DNA of 47,687 nucleotides from an uncultured Sanguibacteroides sp. (GTDB taxonomy: Bacteria; Bacteroidota; Bacteroidia; Bacteroidales; Marinifilaceae). The position numbers and the translations under genes are program-made. The notes under the pieces were generated by a model. The model was not told the origin of the DNA. It did not search any database and saw nothing but the letters and a program-made list of their open reading frames with translations. How positions within the stretch are numbered: the stretch's first letter is position 1; every line of letters starts with the position of its first letter. Below are positions 9,582-18,407 of this stretch, one piece after another. Where the stretch lies: NCBI RefSeq assembly GCF_900543425.1, contig NZ_UQRQ01000023.1:1-47687 (forward strand), given 5' to 3'.

Positions 9582-12500
9582 TTAGAAACTAATATTCAAG
9601 GTAAAACTATAGTTCCACGCGTACGGGTAATTAGTTCCCCTTTCTACTTTTACCGTTGACCAACGAGCAAGTTCGTTCATGTTGAAGCGTAAACCCAATG
9701 CCGTTAATCTCCATTTGCTTATCAACTCCTTCTTAAAATCATAACCAACAGATAAACTGGTAAATTCCAAAACATTCTCATCCTGCACAAATCGACTGGT
9801 CGGTTGCGTACTTGCATTATTCTGAAGATTACGATAAGGGGTTATATCTCCCGGTTTTTTCCATCTATCGGTGAGTAATCGCTTATCCACATTTTGAGAT
9901 TGAATATTGGGATTTTCTACCCGATTCATCAACGTCGTATTGTAAACCTGTCCTCCCCATTGATAGCTGAAGGTAGCATTCATATAAATACCGCGGAAAT
10001 TAACATTGATTCCGAAAGAACCCTGAGCGTCAGGTAATTGATCTCCGACAACAACCTGGTCGTTGGAATCCCACGTATAAGTACTTGAACCGTCTCTTTT
10101 AATATACTTTTCTTTACCGTTTGCCGGATCGATACCAGCCGAACGTACAGCATAAATAGCCGTAGTGGAAGCACCCTTATAATATCTCGTGAACGGAGCA
10201 TATTGCGTATAAGAGGACCAACCTCCTTGATAAGCCTCATTAATAGCCTCGTTATAAGCTTCTGCGGCAGCTCCCAATTTCGTTATCTTATTCTTGTTAC
10301 CTCCCATATTACCCATGAAGCTAACGATCCAGTCTTTATCCTGGTAAAGAGTAGCAGATAAGTCTATTTCAAAACCTTTATTCTCGACAGAACCCGAATT
10401 GTCCCGGTATTCGCTGAAACCGGAAGAAGGACGAATGGAGATCTGATCGATCAAATCCACGGTTTTCTTAATATAATAGTTGGCAGACAAAAGTATCCGA
10501 TCGTTGAGGAATCCCAACTCGAAACCGACATCTGTCGTCTTTGTCGTTTCCCATTTCAATTTCGGATTACCCAAGTACTTCAATGAAGTAGCCGGTCCCG
10601 TATAGTACCAATGTTCGGAATCCACCTCATAAGTGGAGATTGCCGTGTACGACGGGAAATTCACCTTACCCGTACTACCGTAAGAAGCCCGGAGCCGTAA
10701 CCGGCTTAATAACCAATTATCCTTCAACCAGCTATAATTATGGATATTGATACCGGCACCAACTGACCAGAAAGGAGCGTATCTCTTATCCGACCCGAAC
10801 TGTGAAGATCCGTCCAAACGTATGGATCCGTCGAAAAGATAAACATCGTTATAAGAGTAGTTTACAGAAGCCAAGAACCCGATCAGGCGGGAAGTCGATT
10901 CTGCCACGGAAGCCTTATCCGGCTGTCTTTTAGCATAAGAAGGATTATACATCCCTTCCATTTGGAATCCTTCAAACACCATGGTATGAGAATTGGAATT
11001 ATCCTCTTTGATGTTTATTCCGGCCGTAGCATTGATAAAATGTTTCTCGAATGCTCTGTTATAATAAAACATGGCGTTTAGGTTCCAACTGTAATCATCC
11101 GTATAAGTCTGCGTTAATTGTCCTCTTTCGTTTTCATTGTAATTACCGGAATTACGGTATGCATATACAGACTTAGGATCTATAAAAGATTCTTCTTTCT
11201 GAGTGGATTTAGTCACACTAAATTGTCCCTTGAATTGCAATCCTTCCAAAATAAATAAATTCACGTTCAGGTTATCCTGGAACTCGTGATAACGGGTCCG
11301 GCCGTCAAATCCTCCTAACGTAACATCGAACAGGGGGTTTGCCTGCGGACTGATACCACTCTTGAGATATTTCAGGTATTCGCCGTTTTCATCGTATATC
11401 TCCTCGTAAGGTTGCTGAGAAGCATAAGTACTGAACAAACCGTAAGGCGAGTTTTCGGAACGCGTTCCCGCGTAAGAGATATAATTCCGAATTTGCAATT
11501 TCTTGTAACGATAATCCAATGACATACCGGCTCCGACGCGATCCCGATAGGAACCCTTCATCGCTCCGCCATTTTTATCATAGAAGAAATCAACTCCATA
11601 ACGTATACTCTCCACACCACCTTCTATGTAAACCGTATGTTTGTGGTTAAACACATTGTGTAAAGGTTGAGCCAGCCAATCGGTGTCGACACCTTTCAAG
11701 ACCTGATTCAATTTGTTGTAATAATCCTGATCGCTATTCGGTTGGCTACTCGGAGACGAAGCCGTGTAAACACCGGCCAACCGTTCTACTTCCAATTTCT
11801 CGGCAGCATTACAGAGGTTATAATCGGAAAGATCCGGTAACTCCAAGCCTCCGGTAAAATTATAAGTAACCCGCATTTCTCCCGGTTGCGGAGCAACCGT
11901 AGTGATTACCATCACACCATTGGCCGCACGGGAACCGTACATCGCTGTTGCTGCAGCATCTTTCAAAATAGTGATACTCTCCACCCGGTTCATATCCATA
12001 TCGTATATCTTTTGAACATCTACCTCAAAACCGTCCAAAATAAATACGGGCAGGTTAGGGTTATCTTTCAGGTTGGTACGTTGTGTCTGTTTCATGTATT
12101 CCGATTCCAGACTTTTATTCATACCGATACTGGACTCTCCCCGGATATTGATTTCAGGCAAGCTATTCGGGTCGGATCCCCACGCACTTTGCCGGATTCG
12201 GAAAGAAGGATCAAAAGTCTGAACAGCCGCAAGCATATTCTTACTATTGGTTCTCAATAATTGTTCCCGGTTTACCGTTGTCACATTTCCCGTAAAACTC
12301 TCTTTCCGGATATTGGAATATCCCGTCACAACGACATCCTCCAACGCAACCTTATCCTCCTTCATGACAATTCTCAAATCTTTTCTGACCTCACCCTCTT
12401 TTAAGGCATTGATCTTTACGTTTTGAGTCTGCATCCCGATAAAAGTAAAAACTAAAGTTGCCGTATCCCGGGGTATTGGAATTCGAAAAGCACCATTATT

Positions 12501-12998
12501 ATCCGTAGCCACACCCAAGGTCGTACCTTTTACAAGAACGGTAACCCCGGGTAAGAAGACGCCCTTCTCATCCACGACAACTCCCTTGATCACGATAGGT
12601 TCCTTCTTCGTACTATCTTGAGCCGTTACTTTAGGAGCCAATCGGATAACGATCAAATTTTCTTTAAATTCATAAGCAAAACCGCGAGGTGTTAAAATCT
12701 CTTGAAGCAACTCTTTTACCTCTACATTCAACGCTTCCACGTTTACGCGACTCTCCCCTTTTATCAGATCATAATTATAAAGAAAATCATACCCGCTTTG
12801 TTCTGTGATTTCTTTAAAGACTTTGATCAACGTCGCATTTTTCATCTTAATGCTGACTGTCTCGTTCTGGGGAAAACCTTTCGCAGAGAGAAGCATTGTC
12901 CCTGCAAGAATAAAAAAAGTAATCCTTCCCATCGTAAATAAAATTTCCTGCAACCACGTTTTTCCACGTGACATGGCAAAAATCCATTTCTTTTTCAT
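9582..12998 (-). CDS. SusC/RagA TonB-dependent outer-membrane transporter with STN signalling domain
   Basis: A 1138-residue TonB-dependent receptor from the ATG at 12998. An upstream in-frame ATG at 13055 gives a charged 19-residue extension that would spoil the signal peptide. Domains in order: signal peptide (about 1-45), STN secretin/TonB short domain (about 50-125, with N-A-T-L-I-K-V-F-K-E-I-T-E-Q-S-G-Y), carboxypeptidase-regulatory-like domain (about 135-215, G-V-V-V-D-E-K-G-V-F-L-P-G-V-T-V), plug domain opened by E-D-V-V-V-T-G-Y, and a 22-strand barrel ending S-F-T-L-N-I-S-F. The STN domain is the hallmark of receptors that signal to a FecR anti-sigma factor, and FecR and sigma genes lie just upstream. 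It imports the substrate caught by SusD using TonB energy. Confidence 0.93.
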   Translation of the reverse strand: MKKKWIFAMSRGKTWLQEILFTMGRITFFILAGTMLLSAKGFPQNETVSIKMKNATLIKVFKEITEQSGYDFLYNYDLIKGESRVNVEALNVEVKELLQEILTPRGFAYEFKENLIVIRLAPKVTAQDSTKKEPIVIKGVVVDEKGVFLPGVTVLVKGTTLGVATDNNGAFRIPIPRDTATLVFTFIGMQTQNVKINALKEGEVRKDLRIVMKEDKVALEDVVVTGYSNIRKESFTGNVTTVNREQLLRTNSKNMLAAVQTFDPSFRIRQSAWGSDPNSLPEINIRGESSIGMNKSLESEYMKQTQRTNLKDNPNLPVFILDGFEVDVQKIYDMDMNRVESITILKDAAATAMYGSRAANGVMVITTVAPQPGEMRVTYNFTGGLELPDLSDYNLCNAAEKLEVERLAGVYTASSPSSQPNSDQDYYNKLNQVLKGVDTDWLAQPLHNVFNHKHTVYIEGGVESIRYGVDFFYDKNGGAMKGSYRDRVGAGMSLDYRYKKLQIRNYISYAGTRSENSPYGLFSTYASQQPYEEIYDENGEYLKYLKSGISPQANPLFDVTLGGFDGRTRYHEFQDNLNVNLFILEGLQFKGQFSVTKSTQKEESFIDPKSVYAYRNSGNYNENERGQLTQTYTDDYSWNLNAMFYYNRAFEKHFINATAGINIKEDNSNSHTMVFEGFQMEGMYNPSYAKRQPDKASVAESTSRLIGFLASVNYSYNDVYLFDGSIRLDGSSQFGSDKRYAPFWSVGAGINIHNYSWLKDNWLLSRLRLRASYGSTGKVNFPSYTAISTYEVDSEHWYYTGPATSLKYLGNPKLKWETTKTTDVGFELGFLNDRILLSANYYIKKTVDLIDQISIRPSSGFSEYRDNSGSVENKGFEIDLSATLYQDKDWIVSFMGNMGGNKNKITKLGAAAEAYNEAINEAYQGGWSSYTQYAPFTRYYKGASTTAIYAVRSAGIDPANGKEKYIKRDGSSTYTWDSNDQVVVGDQLPDAQGSFGINVNFRGIYMNATFSYQWGGQVYNTTLMNRVENPNIQSQNVDKRLLTDRWKKPGDITPYRNLQNNASTQPTSRFVQDENVLEFTSLSVGYDFKKELISKWRLTALGLRFNMNELARWSTVKVERGTNYPYAWNYSFTLNISF

Positions 12999-13070
12999 AA
13001 ATTTGTAGCGTTTAGTAATTAAACATTGTATCCCACGTCTACGCGCATTTGACAAAGGGACACGTTATCT

Positions 13071-13103
13071 AAAACTGAAAATGTTGGAAGCATTTTCAGT
13101 TTT
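13071..13103 (-). terminator. Perfect 13-bp stem-loop between fecR and susC
   Basis: AAAACTGAAAATG and its exact complement are separated by a 7-nt loop. On the minus strand the hairpin starts at the fecR stop codon (13102-13104) and ends in TTTT, about 70 bp before the susC ATG. It fits an intrinsic terminator or attenuator separating the sigma/anti-sigma unit from susC. That would let susC be driven mainly by its own sigma-dependent promoter in the interval 13000-13070. No clear TAnnTTTG box is visible in that interval. Confidence 0.55.
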
Positions 13104-14268
13104 ATTTTTTATTCACAGTTATAGTTCTATTTTCAATCTGAAAACCAACATCATACGTTCCTTCTAAAACATCCAGGAATTCATGAATATCACCGTAACG
13201 TTTTATCCTGCCGGAAAATCTTATCCCCTTCAACTCTTCACTCGTATAATGAATTTCTATATTATACCATCGAGCCAACGTATTCATGATCTCCTCCAGG
13301 GTCGTTCCTTCAAATTTATAATACCCGTCTTTCCAGGAAGTATATAAAGTAACATCTACCTGACGTACATCCATTTTTCCTCCTATCGAATCAAATACGG
13401 CTTGTTCTCCCGGCTTTAAAACTCCTAAGGTTTCTATTCCGTTTTGAATCGCCACGGCGCCCTCAACCAAGGTTGTAACTATCTCTGAACTACCCTCATA
13501 AGATGCCATATTAAACTTCGTTCCAAGTACCCGAATATCGACCCCTTTGCTTGTCACGATAAAAGGTCGCAACGAATCTTTTTTCACTTCAAAAAATGCC
13601 TCTCCATCGATATATACATGCCGCTCATGGGGTCCCCATGCTAACGGAAATCTCAAGCGGGATTCCGAATTCAACCAGATTTTCGTACCGTCTTCCAATT
13701 CCAAAGGATACTCCCCTCCCCGAGGTACTTCCAAAGAATGAAGTTTCAGATCCTCGTTACTCGAAGCAAGACTATCTCCTTGCACAGAATAAACCAACCC
13801 TTGTTTCTTATTACTGATCACCTGTCCTTTCTCTACCAAAGTAAAAATTTTACCTAAATTCAATGTGAAAGTTTCTCCGGAAGCCAACGTCAAAACAGCT
13901 TTTGTCTCTCCCCCCTGAATACTCAATGATTCCATCGATTTTACCCGTGCAGGCCTATTCTGAAAAAAATAGTAGAAAGAAAAAGAAAACAACAAGAAAA
14001 CAGAAGCCGCATAAGCCCACTTCTTGATATTTCTCAAATATCTGGTCTTACGCTTCTCTTGAATCTTCTTTATACAAATCTGATAAGCAACATCAACATC
14101 GATATACTTTTTCTGCTTGCAATCAAAATAATACTCCTCTAATTTCTTCAGCACGACTTGATTCTCCACCTCAGATTCTAACCATTCCTTTAAAATCAAT
14201 TGCTCCTCTAACGTCAATTCCTCCCCGTTAATTTTGGCAGCAATTATTTCCCAAATAGAATTTTGCAT
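13102..14268 (-). CDS. FecR family anti-sigma factor (DUF4974)
   Basis: A 388-residue inner-membrane anti-sigma factor. The N-terminal cytoplasmic part (1-80) holds the sigma-binding region with the motif E-E-Q-L-I-L-K-E-W-L. One membrane segment lies at about 84-102. The periplasmic FecR domain (about 170-275) contains V-P-R-G-G-E-Y-P-L-E-L-E-D-G-T-K-I-W-L-N and E-G-E-A-F-F-E-V-like motifs. DUF4974 follows at about 315-388. It holds the ECF sigma factor encoded 88 bp upstream until the STN domain of the SusC receptor signals. A perfect stem-loop overlaps its stop codon. Confidence 0.92.
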   Translation of the reverse strand: MQNSIWEIIAAKINGEELTLEEQLILKEWLESEVENQVVLKKLEEYYFDCKQKKYIDVDVAYQICIKKIQEKRKTRYLRNIKKWAYAASVFLLFSFSFYYFFQNRPARVKSMESLSIQGGETKAVLTLASGETFTLNLGKIFTLVEKGQVISNKKQGLVYSVQGDSLASSNEDLKLHSLEVPRGGEYPLELEDGTKIWLNSESRLRFPLAWGPHERHVYIDGEAFFEVKKDSLRPFIVTSKGVDIRVLGTKFNMASYEGSSEIVTTLVEGAVAIQNGIETLGVLKPGEQAVFDSIGGKMDVRQVDVTLYTSWKDGYYKFEGTTLEEIMNTLARWYNIEIHYTSEELKGIRFSGRIKRYGDIHEFLDVLEGTYDVGFQIENRTITVNKK

Positions 14269-14356
14269 ATCTTTCTAACCTTGTATTTTGTCAAAAGACT
14301 CCAAAACTTCTATTTAATGTGACAAGGATTTCGTTTTTTTTAGAAAAAAATTTATT

Positions 14357-14938
14357 CTATTTGGTTTTCGCTGATTGTGAATACCTTAAGAAGATAAAAT
14401 ATAATAAAGCAGTGAACGATTTTCCACGCAAAGAAATTCGTAATGATTTAAAAGCTCTCGCCATCTGCGTCCGAACGGTATTTATAGAAATTCCCAACTG
14501 GTTGGCCACCTCCTGATACTTCATGCCTTCTACACAACACAGATCAAAAATACGTCGGCATTGCTCCGGCAAACGATTCATAGCCCGATAGAGTTCTTCC
14601 CGCTCTTCCATCTCCTCCAAATCCACCTTACACTCTTCCTTTTCATTTACGATCATACGAACCAAACGATCGTTATGCCTTCTCTCGTTCCGTATATAAT
14701 TGATACAATTATTACGAATAGCCCGAAACAGATAACGTTCCAACTCCGAATTTATACTCTCGTATTTTTTCTCGTACCAAAAATTGATAAATAACTCCTG
14801 AACAATATCTTCTGCTACTTCCCGATCCTTTAATATCGTACTGGCATATACGACCAAATTGGCGTAATACACCCGAAACAAGCGTTTATATGCTTGTTCA
14901 TCACCCGTTTTTAACTCTTGTAGTAAATTAGCAGACAC
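14357..14938 (-). CDS. ECF RNA polymerase sigma factor, Bacteroidota SusC-linked group
   Basis: A 193-residue sigma-70 family factor of the ECF class. Region 2 (about 20-90) has D-R-E-V-A-E-D-I-V-Q-E-L-F-I-N-F-W for core binding and the -10 contact helix Y-L-F-R-A-I-R-N-N. Region 4 (about 120-170) carries the helix-turn-helix M-K-Y-Q-E-V-A-N-Q-L-G-I-S-I-N-T-V-R. It probably directs transcription of the downstream susC operon when released from FecR. The last 20 residues contain a hydrophobic run F-T-A-L-L-Y-F-I-F-L. It has its own housekeeping-type promoter (-7 box at 14965-14972). Confidence 0.93.
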   Translation of the reverse strand: MSANLLQELKTGDEQAYKRLFRVYYANLVVYASTILKDREVAEDIVQELFINFWYEKKYESINSELERYLFRAIRNNCINYIRNERRHNDRLVRMIVNEKEECKVDLEEMEEREELYRAMNRLPEQCRRIFDLCCVEGMKYQEVANQLGISINTVRTQMARAFKSLRISLRGKSFTALLYFIFLRYSQSAKTK

Positions 14939-14964
14939 CTAACAATTTTATTAAATCTCACAAA

Positions 14965-14998
14965 CAAAGATACATCAAATTTCACGTCATTCACCAAA
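14965..14998 (-). promoter_or_regulatory. Bacteroidota housekeeping promoter of the sigma-factor gene
   Basis: On the minus strand the -7 box TATCTTTG (14965-14972) matches TAnnTTTG exactly, and TTTG at 14995-14998 gives a -33 element 22 bp upstream. The ATG follows 26 bp after the -7 box. Confidence 0.7.
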
Positions 14999-15312
14999 CT
15001 AAAACAAAACAAATGTATTTTTTTCATAAAACCATTGGCCATTTACGTATTTTTCGAGAAATTTATCAAGTCACTATTCGGCCGTATCACTTCTTCACAA
15101 TTAAGACAATAAAGCATGAAAATATTTTAATACAAGACTAACAGAACAAACCGAATCAAACAACAACGCACATATTGTTAAACAATTATAATGAACATTA
15201 CAAAAATAAACATAATCCTATAATGATTCTTTATTAAAAGAAAGACACTCCATTTTCTTTTCTATTTACTTCATCACGAAATTTGCCGACATCAATTTTT
15301 TTTTGATTTTTA

Positions 15313-15340
15313 ATTTACGGTTTACGATTTACCATTAAAC
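15313..15340. repeat. Four 7-bp degenerate repeats (ATTTACG type)
   Basis: Four units in register: ATTTACG, GTTTACG, ATTTACC, ATTAAAC. They resemble the heptamer words at 32719-32753 and 47580-47679. Confidence 0.55.
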
Positions 15341-15540
15341 ATAAATTTCTTTGACCGGAGATTGATAAATCAGGAGTCTTAGTCATTCCATACTTCCGCA
15401 ATTAACGCTAGCACGATCAGCACGAAACAGTAGGTATCGGGCAATAATAAAAAATAGCAAAGTCTTTTCGGGACAATACAGACAACAAACGGATCAGGTG
15501 ATTTGGCGATCGGATGATTCCGCAAATCGTAATTCCAATC

Positions 15541-15628
15541 ACTAAATCTCCTAATCACCAAATCTCCTAATCACTAAATCATTAAATCTCTAAATCATTA
15601 AATCTCTAAATCATTAAATCTCTAAATC
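15541..15628. repeat. Array of eleven phase-locked 8-bp repeats at the lutC 3' end
   Basis: Read on the plus strand, eleven consecutive octamers end in AATC: ACTAAATC, TCCTAATC, ACCAAATC, TCCTAATC, ACTAAATC, then ATTAAATC and TCTAAATC alternating three times. The alternation gives a perfect 16-bp tandem unit in three copies at 15575-15622. On the minus strand the words read NNGATTNN and run straight on from lutC. The lutC stop codon (15622-15624) is inside the eleventh octamer. Confidence 0.9.
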
Positions 15629-16212
15629 TCTTCATCCACTAATATTACCGTCACCGCCTTCGCCCCGTGTGCTCCTATAACGAGAGCTTGTTCTATATCG
15701 GCCGTTTTCGAGGGGCCCGCGATAAAACATCCGTACCCGAAATCGTCAAAACGAGGATGGCGATAAGCCTCGTGCATGTTATTCACGATCTGACGTCGAT
15801 CCAATACGATAACCAGGGACTCCGAAATAAAATAGAGCGCCTTATACTTTGTATTTTGCTTGATCCATATGGCCCCGTTCTCGATCACGCCAAATTCGCC
15901 ACTGATAACTCCGACATCCGTCCCGTTTAACTCCCGGGGATCTGTCAACGTATCGGGGTTTAACGTAGCACAGGTGATACCCGGCAAATCGGAAACAATC
16001 ACTTTAGCTTCGGGATATTGTTTTCGAATGATCTCGTTTATATCCTCCCCTTTTTCAGGTAAAAATACATCACACCCTACCGCTTGGGCCATCTCCATAA
16101 AATGTTGAATCTTATCGTCAAAGGTCATCGGTTCAAAGTCCATCACGGGCCGCTCTACTTCCGGTACCGGATGAGCTTTTATTCTGTTTAATATATCGTC
16201 TTTGCTACTCAT
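15622..16212 (-). CDS. lutC: Lactate utilisation protein C (LUD domain)
   Basis: A 196-residue cytoplasmic protein of the LutC/YkgG family, the third subunit of the LutABC L-lactate oxidation complex. The LUD domain spans about 40-195, with T-D-P-R-E-L-N-G-T-D-V-G-V-I-S-G-E-F and E-N-G-A-I-W, the usual LutC patterns. Its start overlaps the end of lutB by 8 bp, which indicates translational coupling. The last codons run into an 8-bp repeat array that supplies the TAG stop and follows it downstream. Electrons from lactate probably pass through the Fe-S centres of LutA and LutB to menaquinone. Confidence 0.9.
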   Translation of the reverse strand: MSSKDDILNRIKAHPVPEVERPVMDFEPMTFDDKIQHFMEMAQAVGCDVFLPEKGEDINEIIRKQYPEAKVIVSDLPGITCATLNPDTLTDPRELNGTDVGVISGEFGVIENGAIWIKQNTKYKALYFISESLVIVLDRRQIVNNMHEAYRHPRFDDFGYGCFIAGPSKTADIEQALVIGAHGAKAVTVILVDEEI

Positions 16213-17575
16213 GGTCTATCTTATTATGTTTCCACATGGAATGAAAAGTTTCCGGAGCGATCTCGGGTAATTCCCGTCCTTTTCCCCAAGGATCCAAACT
16301 ATTGTACAATACAAAACGAGGCATATGCTCTGCAATGCGTCCTGCTTTTATCGTCGCATAGAACAAATCGGGATGATTCATGACCCATTTCATACGTTTC
16401 ACCATAAACTTTTTCATCGGATCTGCCAAGTTCAACCGGTCCATTTCCTGTCTCCATTTATAAATTTGTTCGGCTAAATCAATTTTAGCCGGACACACGT
16501 TGGAGCAGGAATAGCACAAAGAACAGGCCGACACATTACCGGAATATTTTTGCGGAGACTTCAACATCCCCAAGTTAATTCCAATCGGTCCCGGAATAAA
16601 ATAAGAATAGGAATACCCTCCCGTCCGACGGTATACCGGGCAGGTATTAATACAGGAACCGCAACGAATACACTTTAACATACCTATATGGTCAGGATTA
16701 CCCAATATATCACTTCTTCCGTTATCCACGATCACAATATGCATCTCCTGTCCTTCCACCGGCTTTTTATAATGTGAAGTATAAGTCGTGGAAGGCTGTC
16801 CGGTAGCGGAACGGGCTAACAAACGAACATACACGGCTAACGCATCATAATCGGGAATTACCTTTTCCATTCCCATGATGGCAATATGCACCTTCGGGAA
16901 AGAAGTTCCCATATCAGCATTTCCTTCGTTGGTACAGACTACAAAAGCCCCCGACGAAGCAATGGCGAAGTTCACTCCCGTCATGGCAATATCGGCATGT
17001 AAAAACTTCTCTCTTAAATTAGCCCGAGCCGCATGGGTCAAATAGGTAGGATCACTATTTCCCGGTTCCGTGTGCAGGTACTTTTCAAAAACCTTCCCTA
17101 CCTCTTCCCGCTTTACATGGATGGCCGGTAAAACAATATGGCTGGGCGGAGTTCCCATCAACTGCATGATACGCTCTCCCAGATCCGATTCTACGGCATC
17201 AATACCCCGTTTTGCCAGAAAAGGAGTCATCCCGCACTCCTCGGCCAACATGGATTTACTCTTTATCAAATTCTTACCGCCATGTTTTTTAATGATATCG
17301 TATACTATTTGATTGTGCTCCTCCGCATCCTTAGCCCAATGCACATGAATCCCGTTTTCCGTGGCATGTTTTTCAAACTCTTCCAGATAATAAGCCAGAT
17401 GGCTGATGGTATGTTGTTTTATACGACTTGACATCTCCCGCAATTTCTCCCACTCCGGTACTCCAAAAGCCATTTTATCGCGTTTCTCCCGAACAAAGAA
17501 AAGGGCCTGGTCGTGCCATTGGGTCCGTTCCTTATCGGCTATAAATTTCTCGGCTGCTTTAGCATGTGTACTCAT
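16205..17575 (-). CDS. lutB: Lactate utilisation iron-sulfur protein B
   Basis: A 456-residue LutB/YkgF protein. A LUD-type domain (about 60-290) is followed by two ferredoxin-type [4Fe-4S] motifs: Cys302, 305, 308, 312 (C-I-R-C-G-S-C-I-N-T-C-P) and Cys351, 354, 357, 361 (C-S-L-C-Y-S-C-S-N-V-C-P). Full length for the family. It carries electrons within the LutABC lactate dehydrogenase complex at the cytoplasmic face. Its start overlaps the lutA stop by 4 bp (ATGA) and its end overlaps lutC, so the three proteins are made in a coupled way. Confidence 0.93.
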   Translation of the reverse strand: MSTHAKAAEKFIADKERTQWHDQALFFVREKRDKMAFGVPEWEKLREMSSRIKQHTISHLAYYLEEFEKHATENGIHVHWAKDAEEHNQIVYDIIKKHGGKNLIKSKSMLAEECGMTPFLAKRGIDAVESDLGERIMQLMGTPPSHIVLPAIHVKREEVGKVFEKYLHTEPGNSDPTYLTHAARANLREKFLHADIAMTGVNFAIASSGAFVVCTNEGNADMGTSFPKVHIAIMGMEKVIPDYDALAVYVRLLARSATGQPSTTYTSHYKKPVEGQEMHIVIVDNGRSDILGNPDHIGMLKCIRCGSCINTCPVYRRTGGYSYSYFIPGPIGINLGMLKSPQKYSGNVSACSLCYSCSNVCPAKIDLAEQIYKWRQEMDRLNLADPMKKFMVKRMKWVMNHPDLFYATIKAGRIAEHMPRFVLYNSLDPWGKGRELPEIAPETFHSMWKHNKIDHE

Positions 17576-18309
17576 GATCTCGATGTTAAAATTTCAATGA
17601 TATGAATCGTTTTAATCGGTAATTTTTCCCGCCTGATAATCCCCTCCATATGCATCAGGCAAGAACTGTCAGCTCCGGTAATAAATTCAGCTCCGGTCGA
17701 CATATGATCCCTCACCTTATCTTCTCCCATACACACAGAGGTAGCCGCCTCTTCCACGGCAAACATGCCCCCGAAACCGCAACACTCGTCTACCCGTTTC
17801 GGTTCCAGAACCTCCACGCCCTTTACCAGGGAAAGCAGATCTTTCAACTTGGAAAACCGGGGGATATTCAACTCGCTCGGTGAAGAGAGATGTAATAAAC
17901 GTTCTCCGTGACAACTATTATGCAAACTTACCTTATGCGGAAAACAAGCATCCAACTTATCTACTTTCATCACGTCATGCAAAAATTCACATATCTCGTA
18001 TATCCGGCTACTGATACAAGCATGCTCCTCTTTATGTAACAATCGAGGATAATTTTCCTTGACAAAAACGACACAACTGGCCGAAGGTCCGACTACATAA
18101 TCGTATTTTTCGAACAACTCCTCCATCTTTTTCGCCAACCCGGCCGAATCGTGTTCGAAACCGCCATTCGCCATGGGCTGGCCGCAACAAGTCTGCTCCA
18201 AAGGATAATCCACATCCAACCCTAAAGACTTCAACAGCTTGTAAGAAGCCACACCAACATTCGGATATATCGCGTTGACATAACAGGGAATAAATAAACC
18301 TATCTTCAT
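17572..18309 (-). CDS. lutA: Lactate utilisation protein A (CCG-domain Fe-S protein)
   Basis: A 245-residue LutA/YkgE protein with two cysteine-rich CCG domains. The paired motifs are T-C41-C42-G-Q-P and E-C176-C177-G-F-G-G, with additional Cys residues at 9, 79 and 133 in the usual places. Such domains bind an unusual Fe-S cluster, as in heterodisulfide reductase and glycolate oxidase subunits. It works with LutB and LutC to oxidise L-lactate to pyruvate. It lies 98 bp after the lactate permease gene and overlaps lutB by 4 bp. Confidence 0.92.
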   Translation of the reverse strand: MKIGLFIPCYVNAIYPNVGVASYKLLKSLGLDVDYPLEQTCCGQPMANGGFEHDSAGLAKKMEELFEKYDYVVGPSASCVVFVKENYPRLLHKEEHACISSRIYEICEFLHDVMKVDKLDACFPHKVSLHNSCHGERLLHLSSPSELNIPRFSKLKDLLSLVKGVEVLEPKRVDECCGFGGMFAVEEAATSVCMGEDKVRDHMSTGAEFITGADSSCLMHMEGIIRREKLPIKTIHIIEILTSRS

Positions 18310-18407
18310 ATACTATATTTTAATTTGAAAAACGGATTTTATCCCACTTTTTCATTGTAATACATTCATCTTTCCAAAAATACTATCTTTCATGTCTAAA
18401 TATTCTC

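Larger units (their letters stand above)
14939..15621. other. 683-bp AT-rich intergenic region between lutC and the sigma-factor gene
   Basis: No convincing gene is present. A 60-codon frame at 15379-15561 has no family resemblance and partly consists of repeat sequence. The region holds the sigma-factor promoter near 14965, a set of four 7-bp words of the form NTTTACN at 15313-15340, and the 8-bp repeat array next to lutC (15541-15628). The stretch 15000-15300 shows nothing recognisable. Confidence 0.6.

Noticed and set aside
12999..13055. Earlier start of the SusC protein at 13055
   Set aside because: It adds 19 residues with many Arg and Lys before the signal peptide. The ATG at 12998 gives a normal export start.
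184..14938. Polysaccharide utilisation locus
   Set aside because: The SusCD pair is present but there is no glycoside hydrolase, polysaccharide lyase, sulfatase or hybrid two-component sensor; the enzymes are protease homologues.
15379..15561. A 60-codon minus-strand frame between lutC and the sigma gene
   Set aside because: Its start is made of the 8-bp repeat array, it has no promoter box or family match, and its composition is not protein-like over most of its length.
15541..15628. CRISPR array
   Set aside because: Units are 8 bp and contiguous with no spacers, and no cas gene is in the window.
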